Assembly: GCA_041399065.1 (NCBI GenBank)
Contig: JAWKTN010000003.1
Location: 620,001 to 684,000 of the forward strand
Origin: JAGQPD01 sp020426865
GTDB taxonomy: Bacteria > Planctomycetota > Planctomycetia > Pirellulales > Pirellulaceae
Reading direction: 5' to 3'
DNA length: 64,000 nucleotides
The notes under the pieces are model-generated. The model was not told the origin of the DNA and ran no database searches. It saw only the letters and a program-made list of their open reading frames with translations. A program made the position numbers and the translations under genes. Shown here piece by piece: positions 25,901 through 34,822 of the stretch; position 1 is the stretch's first letter; each line of letters begins with the position of its first letter.

Positions 25901-27358
25901 CTATATTCCGCGGCGAGCCAGTTCGACCAGTGTCCGTACCATAACGCCGGTACCGCCACCGTCCTGCCATGGCTTGGGTTTTTCCAAGAACGATGGTCCG
26001 GCGATGTCCAAATGGACCCATGGAACATCGCCCACAAATTCTTCCAGTAATTTGGCGGCTGTGATCGCACCACCCCAACGTCCCGCTCCAACGTTCTTAA
26101 TGTCAGCGACGTCCCCCCGGATTTCTTCGCCGAAATGCGAGAACATCGGCAGCTGCCAGACTGATTCCCCCGTTTCCTTGGCACACGACAAGACGTTCTC
26201 ACACCATGGCTGGTTGTTCGTCATGGCTCCTACCACGTCAGTACCCAGCGCCACGACACAAGCACCGGTGAGCGTGGCCAAATCGACAATTTTGCTCGCT
26301 CCTTGTTCCACCGCCACGTCCAGTACATCGGCAAGTACCAATCGACCTTCGGCATCGGTATTGTGAATCTCGATGGTCTTGCCGCTGCGAGCTGTCAACA
26401 CATCACCCAACTTGTATGACGCGCCACCGGGCATGTTTTCCACGAGTCCCGCAAGCCCCATCACATTGATCGGCAGTTTCAGCCGCGCGATCGCCTGCAA
26501 TGCCGCCACGACGGTTGCCGCACCGGCCATGTCGCATTTCATTGTCTTCATGCTATCGCTTGGTTTCAACGATAGTCCGCCTGAATCGAACGTCACGCCT
26601 TTGCCAACGAGCGCCAACATCGGGTCACTGTCAGCGTTACCCTGATAGGTCAATTTGAGCAACCGCGGAGGTTTTGTGGAACCACGCGCCACAGCCAACA
26701 GCGCACGGCACCGTTCTTTCTCCAGTCGCTGTTCGTCCCAAACCTCGACATCGATTCCACAATCCGCCGCGACTGCTGCGGCTTGTGCCGCAAAAGTTTC
26801 GGGGAAGATCGCCGATGGGGGTTCGTTCACCAGGCGCCGCGCCAAGTTAATGGCTTCGCCGACAATCTGTCCTTCGTGTATCGCCGACGACGCCATGCCT
26901 GACAGTTGGACCGCTTCGAACGGGAATCGCGCTCGGTCGCGTCGGTAAAGATCCTGTCCCACACAACCAGTGTGTATGCCGCTGACAAGATTGGTCGCGA
27001 ATCGCGATGGCCACGAACCGGGAAATAGAAATGCCACACGATTGCGCTGCCGCGATGCAAGATACCGCGCGGCAGAACCGGCAACCTGATAGGCAGCGGC
27101 CGCGTCGATCGATTCCTCTGGCCCCGTTCCCACACACAAGACGATGGGAGCGTTCACACCATGGGGCGCGAACAGGGGGACCAACTCCAATCTCTTGCCG
27201 GTCACCTCACCAGCGTCATACAGGCGTTTCAGTGCCCCACCGACGACGTTATCCAAGTCGGCTGCGAGACCGGTTAATGGATTGTCCGGACCAATCGCCA
27301 CGACCACCGCATCGGCTTCGATTTCCTGTAACGTCGACGTCAACGGAGAGTATTGCAT
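25901..27358 (-). CDS. pepA: leucyl aminopeptidase (M17 family)
   Basis: A 485-residue cytosolic aminopeptidase close to the usual M17 length. The catalytic domain holds the diagnostic metal-binding and catalytic segments GKGVTFDSGGLSLKP, KCDMAGAATVV and NTDAEGRLVLAD (about residues 332-343), followed by DLATLTGACVVALG. The N-terminal ~160 residues are the regulatory/hexamerisation domain. The enzyme removes N-terminal residues from peptides using two divalent metals. It converges with the metalloprotease gene. Immediately upstream, repeats and transposase debris mark the edge of the accessory island. Confidence 0.95.
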   Translation of the reverse strand: MQYSPLTSTLQEIEADAVVVAIGPDNPLTGLAADLDNVVGGALKRLYDAGEVTGKRLELVPLFAPHGVNAPIVLCVGTGPEESIDAAAAYQVAGSAARYLASRQRNRVAFLFPGSWPSRFATNLVSGIHTGCVGQDLYRRDRARFPFEAVQLSGMASSAIHEGQIVGEAINLARRLVNEPPSAIFPETFAAQAAAVAADCGIDVEVWDEQRLEKERCRALLAVARGSTKPPRLLKLTYQGNADSDPMLALVGKGVTFDSGGLSLKPSDSMKTMKCDMAGAATVVAALQAIARLKLPINVMGLAGLVENMPGGASYKLGDVLTARSGKTIEIHNTDAEGRLVLADVLDVAVEQGASKIVDLATLTGACVVALGTDVVGAMTNNQPWCENVLSCAKETGESVWQLPMFSHFGEEIRGDVADIKNVGAGRWGGAITAAKLLEEFVGDVPWVHLDIAGPSFLEKPKPWQDGGGTGVMVRTLVELARRGI

Positions 27359-27439
27359 GGATCTGCGCTTTCCTTTTTTGAACTAAATTTAACACGGCTG
27401 TCCCCAGCCATCCTCCACCCCAGCCATCGCATCAAAATC

Positions 27440-27622
27440 TTAACCAAATAAGAGCTTTTCGACGAGAACGGTGTCCCAGCCGGCTTCTTTTCGGTTCTGC
27501 TTCAAACTTGATTTCGAAGTGTCCCGCTTGAGCAGCGTCGTCAAGAAGCGGCGAAGGAAGCTCACGTTCGCGGCGGTGATTTCGTTGGACTTGGATTCTG
27601 GTCGGCTCCGCAACCAGCCCAA
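27440..27622 (-). pseudogene. C-terminal fragment of an ISAs1-like transposase
   Basis: The 60-residue frame reads like the end of an ISAs1-family DDE transposase: SNEITAANVSFLRRFLTTLL, then KRDTSKSSLKQNRKEAGWD, with the typical SK-S-K-R--AGWD ending. Nothing upstream of it encodes the rest of a transposase, so it is a remnant. It lies between pepA and the first Rpn copy, at the left edge of the repeat island. Confidence 0.55.
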
Positions 27623-27859
27623 AACATGGCGATGGCTACGGCTTTTGCGCGCGTGTCAAGCATTGGTTGGTAGGGACACGGTGTTTTCAGCTTTTAGCGG
27701 ACGAAACAGCTGGTGCAGGGAAAATTCCACGGCTGTCCCCAGCCGTTCCGTCGGCTGGTAGCGGGCGGGATGTGAGTGGCGGCAAAGGGCGCGATGCGGT
27801 GATATTCTCGGCCTGCGGGATGGCCTGCGCGAGAGTGATATGGTATATTTGTATCCACC

Positions 27860-28870
27860 ATGGAACAACTGCCCACGCCGCATAACAATCTGTTTCACTT
27901 TGCGCTCACCCACGCACCGAGCGCGAAAGGTTTGATCGAATCGCAGTTTCCCGTGGAAGTACTGCGTGAATTGGAGCTCGCTTCCTTGCAACTGGAAAAA
28001 GAGAGCTTCGTTGATGCAGACTTACGCGAGAAGTACTCGGATGTCCTTTGGTCGGTTCGGTTGGTTCAGGCTGACCGCCATCAGCGCGCCGGGAAGAAAC
28101 CAGGCCGATTCGCGTATGTGTACATCCTGTTGGAACACAAAAGCGAACCGGATCGGTTGACGGCACTACAATTGCTGACGTACATCGTTCGCATCTGGGA
28201 GCGGCAAGTGCGTGAAGGTCTTGACCTTTGTCCCGTCCTTCCGCTCGTGGTCTACCATGGCCCAACAGGCTGGGCGGCAGCGCGTAGTCTGGAAGAACTA
28301 CTTCAGACGCCATCGACCCTGGCACCTTATCAGGTGCAATTCCGCTTCCCGCTACTGGACCTCAGCCAGTGGCCGGATAACCAGCTGAGTAGCGAGCCGA
28401 TTTTGCAGGGTGTCCTTCGTCTGTTAAAATACGGTCGTAGTCCTCAATTGCGATTTGAACTGCGCGAGATCCTGGATTTGCTTCGTAGGGCGGCTCCCAC
28501 AAGTGGCGTGGAGATTTGGTTAGAGGTTATCGGAGTCTATGTCATGGCGGTGAATGAAAGCATTGAGCGAGACGAATTGAATCAGATCATCAAGAGCGTC
28601 TTCCCCACGCAGATCGAACCCAACTCGCTCGCTGCCCGATTGCGTCAAGAAGGCCTGGAAGAGGGTATGGAAAAGGGTATGGAAGAGGGTATGGAAAAGG
28701 GAATGGAAAAGGGTATGGAAAAGGGAAAGCTGACGGGCCGGATCCAAACGCTGCAGGAGCTGTTGCGCGAACCGATTACGCCGGACGATGAGCTCGAGAA
28801 GCGCGAAGTGCATGAGCTACAGTTGCTTCTTGAAGATTTGAGAAAACGCAGTCGTCGGTCGGGAGAGTAA
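27860..28870 (+). CDS. Rpn family recombination-promoting nuclease, copy 1 (intact, 5 C-terminal repeats)
   Basis: A 336-residue Rpn/YhgA-like protein (PF04754 type). The N-terminal PD-(D/E)XK nuclease core has D61 (KYSDVLW) and the ExK motif E92-H-K94 (ILLEHKS), then VLPLVVYHG. The C-terminal part after residue 228 is helical and contains five tandem four-residue repeats (MEKG/MEEG) before KLTGRIQTLQELL. An internal ATG at 28544 (MAVNESIE) has GGAG with an eight-base gap and would give a separate 108-residue C-terminal protein, as in known Rpn genes-within-genes. Rpn proteins are DNA nucleases toxic to the cell and implicated in phage defence. The main ATG lacks a strong Shine-Dalgarno sequence but is conserved in all copies with the leader tatatttgtatccacc. 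Confidence 0.9.
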   Translation: MEQLPTPHNNLFHFALTHAPSAKGLIESQFPVEVLRELELASLQLEKESFVDADLREKYSDVLWSVRLVQADRHQRAGKKPGRFAYVYILLEHKSEPDRLTALQLLTYIVRIWERQVREGLDLCPVLPLVVYHGPTGWAAARSLEELLQTPSTLAPYQVQFRFPLLDLSQWPDNQLSSEPILQGVLRLLKYGRSPQLRFELREILDLLRRAAPTSGVEIWLEVIGVYVMAVNESIERDELNQIIKSVFPTQIEPNSLAARLRQEGLEEGMEKGMEEGMEKGMEKGMEKGKLTGRIQTLQELLREPITPDDELEKREVHELQLLLEDLRKRSRRSGE

Positions 28871-29283
28871 GCTAGGGCGTCCGGTGTTGTCGTGTGAGGA
28901 ATCGAGCGGTGCCCTTTCACCCGCTGCAGCACAGAGCACAACAGACGCGCTACTTGTTTAGGTGTTGCACGTGGATCGGCTCTAACGGCGCGGCCCGTTG
29001 TTGCGGCGTGTGATCGAGATACCGTCCGGGCTTGACCCCACGGCGTGTCGAGCTCGAGCTAGTTCGTTAAGCGGTAGCGACCCCCAAGTAGTTGGTAGGG
29101 ACAAGGTGTTTTCAGCTTCTAGCGGACGATATGGCTGGGACAGCCGTGTAACTTTTCCCGCCCCAGCCGTTCCGTCTGCTGGTAGCGGGCGGGATGTGAG
29201 TGGAGGCAAAGGGCGCGATGCGGTGATATTCTCGGCCTGCGGGATGGCCTGCGCGAGAGTGATATGGTATATTTGTATCCACC
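28871..29283. repeat. spacer between Rpn copies 1 and 2, duplicated as a unit
   Basis: A 413-base stretch with no supported gene. It is almost identical to 30279-30694, so gene plus spacer form a tandem unit of about 1.41-1.42 kb (starts at 27860, 29284 and 30695). Its last ~190 bases (from about 29091) recur upstream of every Rpn copy and include a cggctg-type palindrome. Confidence 0.8.
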
Positions 29284-30278
29284 ATGGAACAACTGCCCAC
29301 GCCGCATAACAATCTGTTTCACTTTGCGCTCACCCACGCACCGAGCGCGAAAGGTTTGATCGAATCGCAGTTTCCCGTGGAAGTACTGCGTGAATTGGAG
29401 CTCGCTTCCTTGCAACTGGAAAAAGAGAGCTTCGTTGATGCAGACTTACGCGAGAAGTACTCGGATGTCCTTTGGTCGGTTCGGTTGGTTCAGGCTGACC
29501 GCCATCAGCGCGCCGGGAAGAAACCAGGCCGATTCGCGTATGTGTACATCCTGTTGGAACACAAAAGCGAACCGGATCGATTGACGGCACTACAATTGCT
29601 GACGTACATCGTTCGCATCTGGGAGCGGCAAGTGCGTGAAGGTCTTGACCTTTGTCCCGTCCTTCCGCTCGTGGTCTACCATGGCCCAACAGGCTGGGCG
29701 GCAGCGCGTAGTCTGGAAGAACTACTGCAGACGCCATCGACCCTGGCACCTTATCAGGTGCAATTCCGCTTCCCGCTACTGGACCTCAGCCAGTGGGCGG
29801 ATAACCAGCCGAGTAGCGAGCCGATTTTGCAGGGTGTCCTTCGTCTGTTAAAATACGGTCGTAGTCCTCAATTGCGATTTGAACTGCGCGAGATCCTGGA
29901 TTTGCTTCGTAGGGCGGCTCCCACCAGTGGCGTGGAGATTTGGTTAGAGGTTATCGGAGTCTATGTCATGGCGGTGAATGAAAGCATTGAACGAGACGAA
30001 TTGAATCAGATCATCAAGAGCGTCTTCCCACGCAGATCGAACCCAACTCGCTCGCTGCCCGATTGCGTCAAGAAGGCCTGGAAGAGGGTATGGAAAAGGG
30101 TATGGAAGAGGGTATGGAAAAGGGAATGGAAAAGGGAAAGCTGACGGGCCGGATCCAAACGCTGCAGGAGCTGTTGCGCGAACCGATTACGCCGGACGAT
30201 GAGCTCGAGAAGCGCGAAGTGCATGAGCTACAGTTGCTTCTTGAAGATTTGAGAAAACGCAGTCGTCGGTCGGGATAG
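29284..30278 (+). pseudogene. Rpn family nuclease, copy 2 (frameshifted in C-terminal part, 4 repeats)
   Basis: Nearly identical to copy 1 through the whole nuclease domain, including the D, E and K of the PD-(D/E)XK site. At 30027-30029 a run of four C in the other copies is three C, shifting the frame. Translation then reads the repeats out of frame (as WKRV units) and stops at 30144, giving a 286-residue protein. The normal C-terminal frame remains open at 30063-30278 with four MEKG/MEEG units. The conserved internal ATG (29968) lies before the shift, so it too would be frameshifted. The result could be a nuclease without its usual C-terminal partner segment, or a dead copy. A sequencing error in the C-run cannot be excluded. 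Confidence 0.85.
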
Positions 30279-30694
30279 TAAGCTAGGGCGTCCGGTGTTG
30301 TCGTGTGAGGAATCGAGCGGTGCCCTTTCACCCGCTGCAGCACAGAGCACAACAGACGCGCTACTTGTTTAGGTGTTGCACGTGGATCGGCTCTAACGGC
30401 GCGGCCCGTTGTTGCGGCGTGTGATCGAGATACCGTCCGGGCTTGACCCCACGGCGTGTCGAGCTCGAGCTAGTTCGTTAAGCGGTAGCGACCCCCAAGT
30501 AGTTGGTAGGGACAAGGTGTTTTCAGCTTCTAGCGGACGATATGGCTGGGACAGCCGTGTAACTTTTCCCGCCCCAGCCGTTCCGTCTGCTGGTAGCGGG
30601 CGGGATGTGAGTGGCGGCAAAGGGCGCGATGCGGTGATATTCTCGGCCTGCGGGATGACCTGCGCGAGAGTGGTCTGGTATATTTGTATCCACC
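30279..30694. repeat. spacer between Rpn copies 2 and 3
   Basis: A near-identical copy of 28871-29283. No gene or RNA was recognised. Small differences just before the next Rpn start (tggtctggtatattt instead of tgatatggtatattt) distinguish the leader of copy 3. Confidence 0.8.
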
Positions 30695-31656
30695 ATGGAA
30701 CAACTGCCCACGCCGCATAACAATCTGTTTCACTTTGCGCTCACCCACGCGCCGAGCGCGAAGGGTTTGATCGAATCGCAGTTTCCCGCGGAAGTACTAC
30801 GTGAACTCGAGCTCGATTCCTTGCAACTGGAAAAAGAGAGCTTCGTTGATGCAGACTTACGCGAGAAGTACTCGGATGTCCTTTGGTCGGTTCGGTTGGT
30901 TCAGGCTGACCGCCATCAGCGCCGGGAAGAAACCAGGCCGATTCGCGTATGTGTACATCCTGTTGGAACACAAGAGCGAACCGGATCGATTGACGGCACT
31001 ACAATTGCTGACGTACATCGTTCGCATCTGGGAGCGGCAAGTGCGTGAAGGTCTTGACCTTTGTCCCGTCCTTCCGCTCGTGGTCTACCATGGCCCAACA
31101 GGCTGGGCGGCAAGCGCGTAGTCTGGAAGAACTACTGCAGACGCCATCGACCCTGGCACCTTATCAGGTGCAATTCCGCTTCCCGCTACTGGACCTCAGC
31201 CAGTGGGCGGATAACCAGCTGAGTAGCGAGCCGATTTTGCAGGGTGTCCTTCGTCTGTTAAAATACGGTCGTAGTCCTCAATTGCGATTTGAACTGCGCG
31301 AGATCCTGGATTTGCTTCGTAGGGCGGCTCCCACCAGTGGCGTGGAGATTTGGTTAGAGGTTATCGGAGTCTATGTCATGGCGGTGAATGAAAGCATTGA
31401 ACGAGACGAATTGAATCAGATCATCAAGAGCGTCTTCCCCACGCAGATCGAACCCAACTCGCTCGCTGCCCGATTGCGTCAAGAAGGCCTGGAAGAGGGA
31501 ATGGAAAAAGGAAAGCTGACGGGCCGGATCCAAACGCTGCAGGAGTTGTTGCGCGAACCGATTACGCCGGACGATGAGCTCGAGAAGCGCGAAGTGGATG
31601 AGCTACAGTTGCTTCTTGAAGATTTGAGAAAACGCAGTCGTCGGTCGGGAGAGTAA
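30695..31656 (+). pseudogene. Rpn family nuclease, copy 3 (two frameshifts in nuclease part, 1 repeat)
   Basis: Matches the other copies but has a two-base deletion near 30919 (gcgcgcc reduced to gcgcc) and a one-base insertion at about 31112 (cag to caag). The net change is -1, so the original start no longer reaches the C-terminus; the first frame stops at 31048. The C-terminal frame is intact, with one MEKG unit and the conserved internal start at 31378 (GGAG, eight bases, ATG), which would give a 92-residue RpnS-like product. The N-terminal allele FPAEVLRELELDSLQ is shared with copy 5, not with copies 1, 2 and 4. Confidence 0.85.
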
Positions 31657-32561
31657 GCTAGGGCGTCCGGTGTTGTCGTGTGAGGAATCGAGCGGTGCCC
31701 TTTCACCCGCTGCAGCACAGAGCACAGCAGACGCACGACCAACAGATATTGCTGCCTTGCTGGGTAGGCCGGGACCGCGAGATCTCTCAATGATTGCGCC
31801 ATGGGCTCGCAGCTAGGCATACATCGAGCCGGACTGATTGAACGGGGCACCCGTCAATCGCTCCGCCGATCCCCAGTGTTATGGCGTGCGGCCACTGTTC
31901 TGGTGCTGGTGGTTTGCTCAACGGCCGGGGGATCGGCCGGAGCTATTTGCGTTCCTGCCCAAGGCCAAGACGAGAATGAATCCACGAAGGCCATGCCGCG
32001 ACAGTGTGTGGTCAGAAGGTGGCTTGGCCAGCGACATCAACAGTCGATGCACAAGCCGTTTCGTTTCGCTACGTGGCGGTGATACTTGATGGTTCGAGGT
32101 ATCAAGCATTGTCTGTCACCATTTGGGTAAAATGAAACAGCGGCGCGAACTCCACACAAATGTATCGACTGCAGTGCGTGGACACGAGTCCGCTCGGAAA
32201 GGATGTATGTATCATGCCGACATGCGATCATGCCACCTCGCGAGATTTGTCTCGTGGATTCATACCGGTCCTGACGAAAAGAGGTTGTCATGGCGGCTGC
32301 ACCTCGTAGTGATGCCGTCAATCCGTTGGAACAGGCCACAGATGCGTCTTGACATTTCTGCTTCTCTGACATTTTTTCCTCCCGAATATCTTGACATCGC
32401 GGGGGGGGGGTAAAATGCCCGACAGACCCGATGGCGACACTCACACGGAAGCACGTTGGCCTCGCGAGACTACGTCACAGAACGTCCCGGAAGCCTACGA
32501 AACCCGCGAACGGTCGGAGTGCCGGCTCGTCAATACAATCATCCATCGAAGGGGAGGTGAC
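31657..32561. other. non-coding region between Rpn copy 3 and the choice-of-anchor gene
   Basis: A 905-base stretch without a supported gene. Bases 31657 to about 32229 are homologous to 36680-37245 and (in part) 40122-40558. It includes the hairpin cttgat-ggttcgaggt-atcaag at 32085-32106, present at the same place in the other two copies. From about 32230 onward it is unique and holds the G10 tract described separately, then the leader of the next gene. Confidence 0.6.
32391..32416 (+). promoter_or_regulatory. candidate promoter with a G10 spacer tract
   Basis: TTGACA (32391-32396) matches a -35 consensus perfectly and TAAAAT (32411-32416) matches the -10 at five of six positions. They are separated by 14 bases, of which ten (32401-32410) are an uninterrupted G-run. 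The spacing is three short of the optimum. Slippage in the G-run would change promoter strength, as in known phase-variable promoters. It lies about 145 bases upstream of the choice-of-anchor gene's ATG. Functional use is inferred only. Confidence 0.4.
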
Positions 32562-34004
32562 ATGCACTTGTTAACACGTATCGTACATGGCCTCGGCGGT
32601 TGCGTCGTGTTGATTCTATGCAGCGGCGTTGCCAATGGGCAACTGAGTATTACGGTTGTACGTCCAAATGTTCAGAAGATGGTGTCGCGAATTATAGCGC
32701 CTTCTCCTAACAACTACTTGACCGTGGAAGCCGGCAGCGAAAACACATTGATCGAACAATTCTTGGGCGAAGACAATCTACCGTCGCCACCTTGGCATTT
32801 CGCGGTTTTTGAAGGAGGAGTCATACCAGCCGACACGATTCCGGTGCCGGATCCGCCGATAGGTACCTCACCTACGTATGCAGGTGGCATCGGAATAGCT
32901 TCGGGTGTTGTTCTTTGCACGGGAAACACGGCGGGAAACGATCCTGTTTTTGGTGGGCCGTACAAAGGGATAGAAGGCCCCAATGACGGTCTTCCATACG
33001 CGAACCCTCCCTATTCCACTGGCGGGGCGGTGAATCAAGGCGAGATCAATCTCACGTCGTTTCAACTTCATCCAGATACTGGCGTAAACGGTCCTCCACC
33101 TCAGGAAATCAATGGTCACCTCGAAGATGCCGATATGCTACAACAGTACGACCTTTATGGCATTTTGGTTGAGGACCCACAAGGTGAGCTTCAGCTGCCC
33201 GAATTATTCGACTCGGCGATTCTGCAGTTCAAGATAAAAGTAAATCGTCCAGGCTATCTAATTTTTCAGTTCGTGTTTGCGACCGAAGAGGATCCGGGGT
33301 GGCCAGTTGACAAATGGAATGACACGGCGTTTATTCTGATTGGTGATCAAGATGGGGAAAACTACCAAAACATTCTAGAATTGAAGCGACAAGGTCCAAT
33401 TCGTAGGGTTCCATTATCGCTTTCCCAGGTGGCTCTCTGTGAAGACATCTGGATAAAGAATCAGACGACATTGGAGGGAACCCAGCATCGGCACGAGGGC
33501 AATGCGAGCTATTTTGACCATGAGTTCGGTGGTTTTACCAAGGAGTTGAAGCGAGAGATGTGGCTGACGCCTGGTACTTACACGGTGAAGATTGCGATTT
33601 CGGACACCAACGACGGTAAAGTTGATTCAGCGCTTTTTATCGGGGAAAACGGAGTGCGTTTCTTTTCGATAGCGGATTATAATGGCAACGGCGAAGTTGA
33701 TGCGGCCGACTACACGGTTTGGAAAGACTCTTTTGGGATGAGTGTACCCCCCGGAAGCGGTGCAGATGGCAATGGCAACGGGGTAATAGACGCGGCCGAC
33801 TATACGATTTGGAAGGATGATTTTGGGCTGAGGTATTCGGACGCCGACTTTAATCGCGACGGCCACGTCGATAATACGGACGGTGAGATACTTTTTGCGA
33901 ACTTAGGGCTTGAGGAATGTGCAGATCGTTTTGAAGGAGACGCCGACGATGATGGCGACGTCGACGGCAACGATTTCCTCATATGGCAGCAGGAATTTGA
34001 ATGA
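32562..34004 (+). CDS. secreted choice-of-anchor L domain protein with dockerin-like C-terminus
   Basis: Start at the ATG at 32562, directly after a strong GGGGAGGTGA; the frame is open upstream to 32391 but lacks such a site. The 480-residue product has a signal peptide (MHLLTRIVHGLGG to VANGQ). The main domain resembles choice-of-anchor L proteins (ILQFKIKVNRPGYLIFQFVFATEED, WNDTAFILIGD, ALFIGENGVRFF). The C-terminal ~100 residues contain three or four dockerin/EF-hand-like calcium loops (DYNGNGEVDAADYTVWKDSF, DGNGNGVIDAADYTIWKDDF, DFNRDGHVD, DADDDGDVDGNDFLIWQQEF). It probably sits on the cell surface or matrix. The stop overlaps the next gene's start (ATGA). A remnant of its last 220 bases is found at 37244-37462. 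Confidence 0.8.
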   Translation: MHLLTRIVHGLGGCVVLILCSGVANGQLSITVVRPNVQKMVSRIIAPSPNNYLTVEAGSENTLIEQFLGEDNLPSPPWHFAVFEGGVIPADTIPVPDPPIGTSPTYAGGIGIASGVVLCTGNTAGNDPVFGGPYKGIEGPNDGLPYANPPYSTGGAVNQGEINLTSFQLHPDTGVNGPPPQEINGHLEDADMLQQYDLYGILVEDPQGELQLPELFDSAILQFKIKVNRPGYLIFQFVFATEEDPGWPVDKWNDTAFILIGDQDGENYQNILELKRQGPIRRVPLSLSQVALCEDIWIKNQTTLEGTQHRHEGNASYFDHEFGGFTKELKREMWLTPGTYTVKIAISDTNDGKVDSALFIGENGVRFFSIADYNGNGEVDAADYTVWKDSFGMSVPPGSGADGNGNGVIDAADYTIWKDDFGLRYSDADFNRDGHVDNTDGEILFANLGLEECADRFEGDADDDGDVDGNDFLIWQQEFE

Positions 34005-34816
34005 TTGATACGCAAGATGACAGGAAGGTTGCCGAGTGTCATTCCAGTGGGCGGTCGGTCGCTTTGAATTCAAGCACACTCGTTCTTCTTTTGCTTGCGG
34101 TGTGTTGTCTCGAGTCACGGGCATATGGTTGGGGCGACGTAGTCATTGACGATTTTGACCAGAGCGCGACGCTGCTTCGCGAAAAACTTGTTGGTCCGGA
34201 TCACTTCCGCGATCCAGTTCTAGTGAGCCCGCATGACGCTCGTCGGAGGTTCTTCTCATTAAATCGTCGATTTGACACGTTGATTGATTCAAACACCGAG
34301 ACGGAAGGTGAACTAACCATTGAAATTGAAAACTTAATCCGCCTCCCCGGTCAATCCGTTGGCATGAACGATATCACAATAAGCTATCATTTCTGGCCAC
34401 CGGTCGACTTGCTTGGAGCCAGGCAGAACAATGCCTTCGCATTGGATTTTTCGTCGATTGAAAGCAGCGTGAGCCCGAGTTTTGCTCGAGTTTTCTTTCG
34501 CGACGAGAATAACGAGGGTTTCGGTGCGTGGAATTATGATCTTCCACTGAACTCCGAGTCGCATACGGAGCTGTTTCCATTTGATGCGTTTGTTGCGCGT
34601 GGTGGCACAGTCGAGCCCCGGCTCGATAGGATCAGGGAGGTTTCATTTTCATTTGTGTTTTTAAGTCCGCCCGCCGCCATGACGTGGAATGCATCCATTC
34701 AACGCTTCCGTACGACACGAATCGTTCCCGAACCCAGCGGCATTTCTTTCATTGCGACGATTTGCTTCCTGATTTTCTGGATGGGCTACGCCCGGGCTGA
34801 TGAAAACTTGCCGTAG
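34001..34816 (+). CDS. PEP-CTERM-like secreted protein, copy A
   Basis: A 271-residue protein translated through a 4-bp overlap with the choice-of-anchor gene. The N-terminus has a signal-like hydrophobic run (about 24-42, LNSSTLVLLLLAVCC). The body is a beta-rich domain of unknown function (DDFDQSATLLRE, NTETEGELTIEIENL, FALDFSSIES). The C-terminus is a sorting signal of the PEP-CTERM type: VPEPSG, a hydrophobic helix, then basic/polar residues. Such proteins are exported and processed by an exosortase. It differs from copy B (37459-38274) by 27 amino acids, nearly all in four short clusters, against only about five silent changes. Confidence 0.78.
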   Translation: MIDTQDDRKVAECHSSGRSVALNSSTLVLLLLAVCCLESRAYGWGDVVIDDFDQSATLLREKLVGPDHFRDPVLVSPHDARRRFFSLNRRFDTLIDSNTETEGELTIEIENLIRLPGQSVGMNDITISYHFWPPVDLLGARQNNAFALDFSSIESSVSPSFARVFFRDENNEGFGAWNYDLPLNSESHTELFPFDAFVARGGTVEPRLDRIREVSFSFVFLSPPAAMTWNASIQRFRTTRIVPEPSGISFIATICFLIFWMGYARADENLP

Positions 34817-34822
34817 CCAAGT

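Noticed and set aside
27906..28325. Minus-strand open frames of about 139 codons recurring opposite every Rpn copy
   Set aside because: They are antisense shadows that recur only because the Rpn genes are duplicated.
28658..28735. Short tandem repeats in the Rpn genes considered as a CRISPR-like array
   Set aside because: The units are 12 bp, uninterrupted, in frame and encode MEKG/MEEG; there are no spacers.
32085..32106. Repeated hairpin considered as an integron attC site, given the cassette-like gene order
   Set aside because: It lacks the RYYYAAC/GTTRRRY core pairs and the gene units are tandem duplications, not different cassettes; no integrase is seen.
34230..34680. Clustered variation in the PEP-CTERM-like genes considered as a diversity-generating retroelement target
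   Set aside because: Differences are not confined to adenines and no reverse transcriptase or template repeat is in the window.
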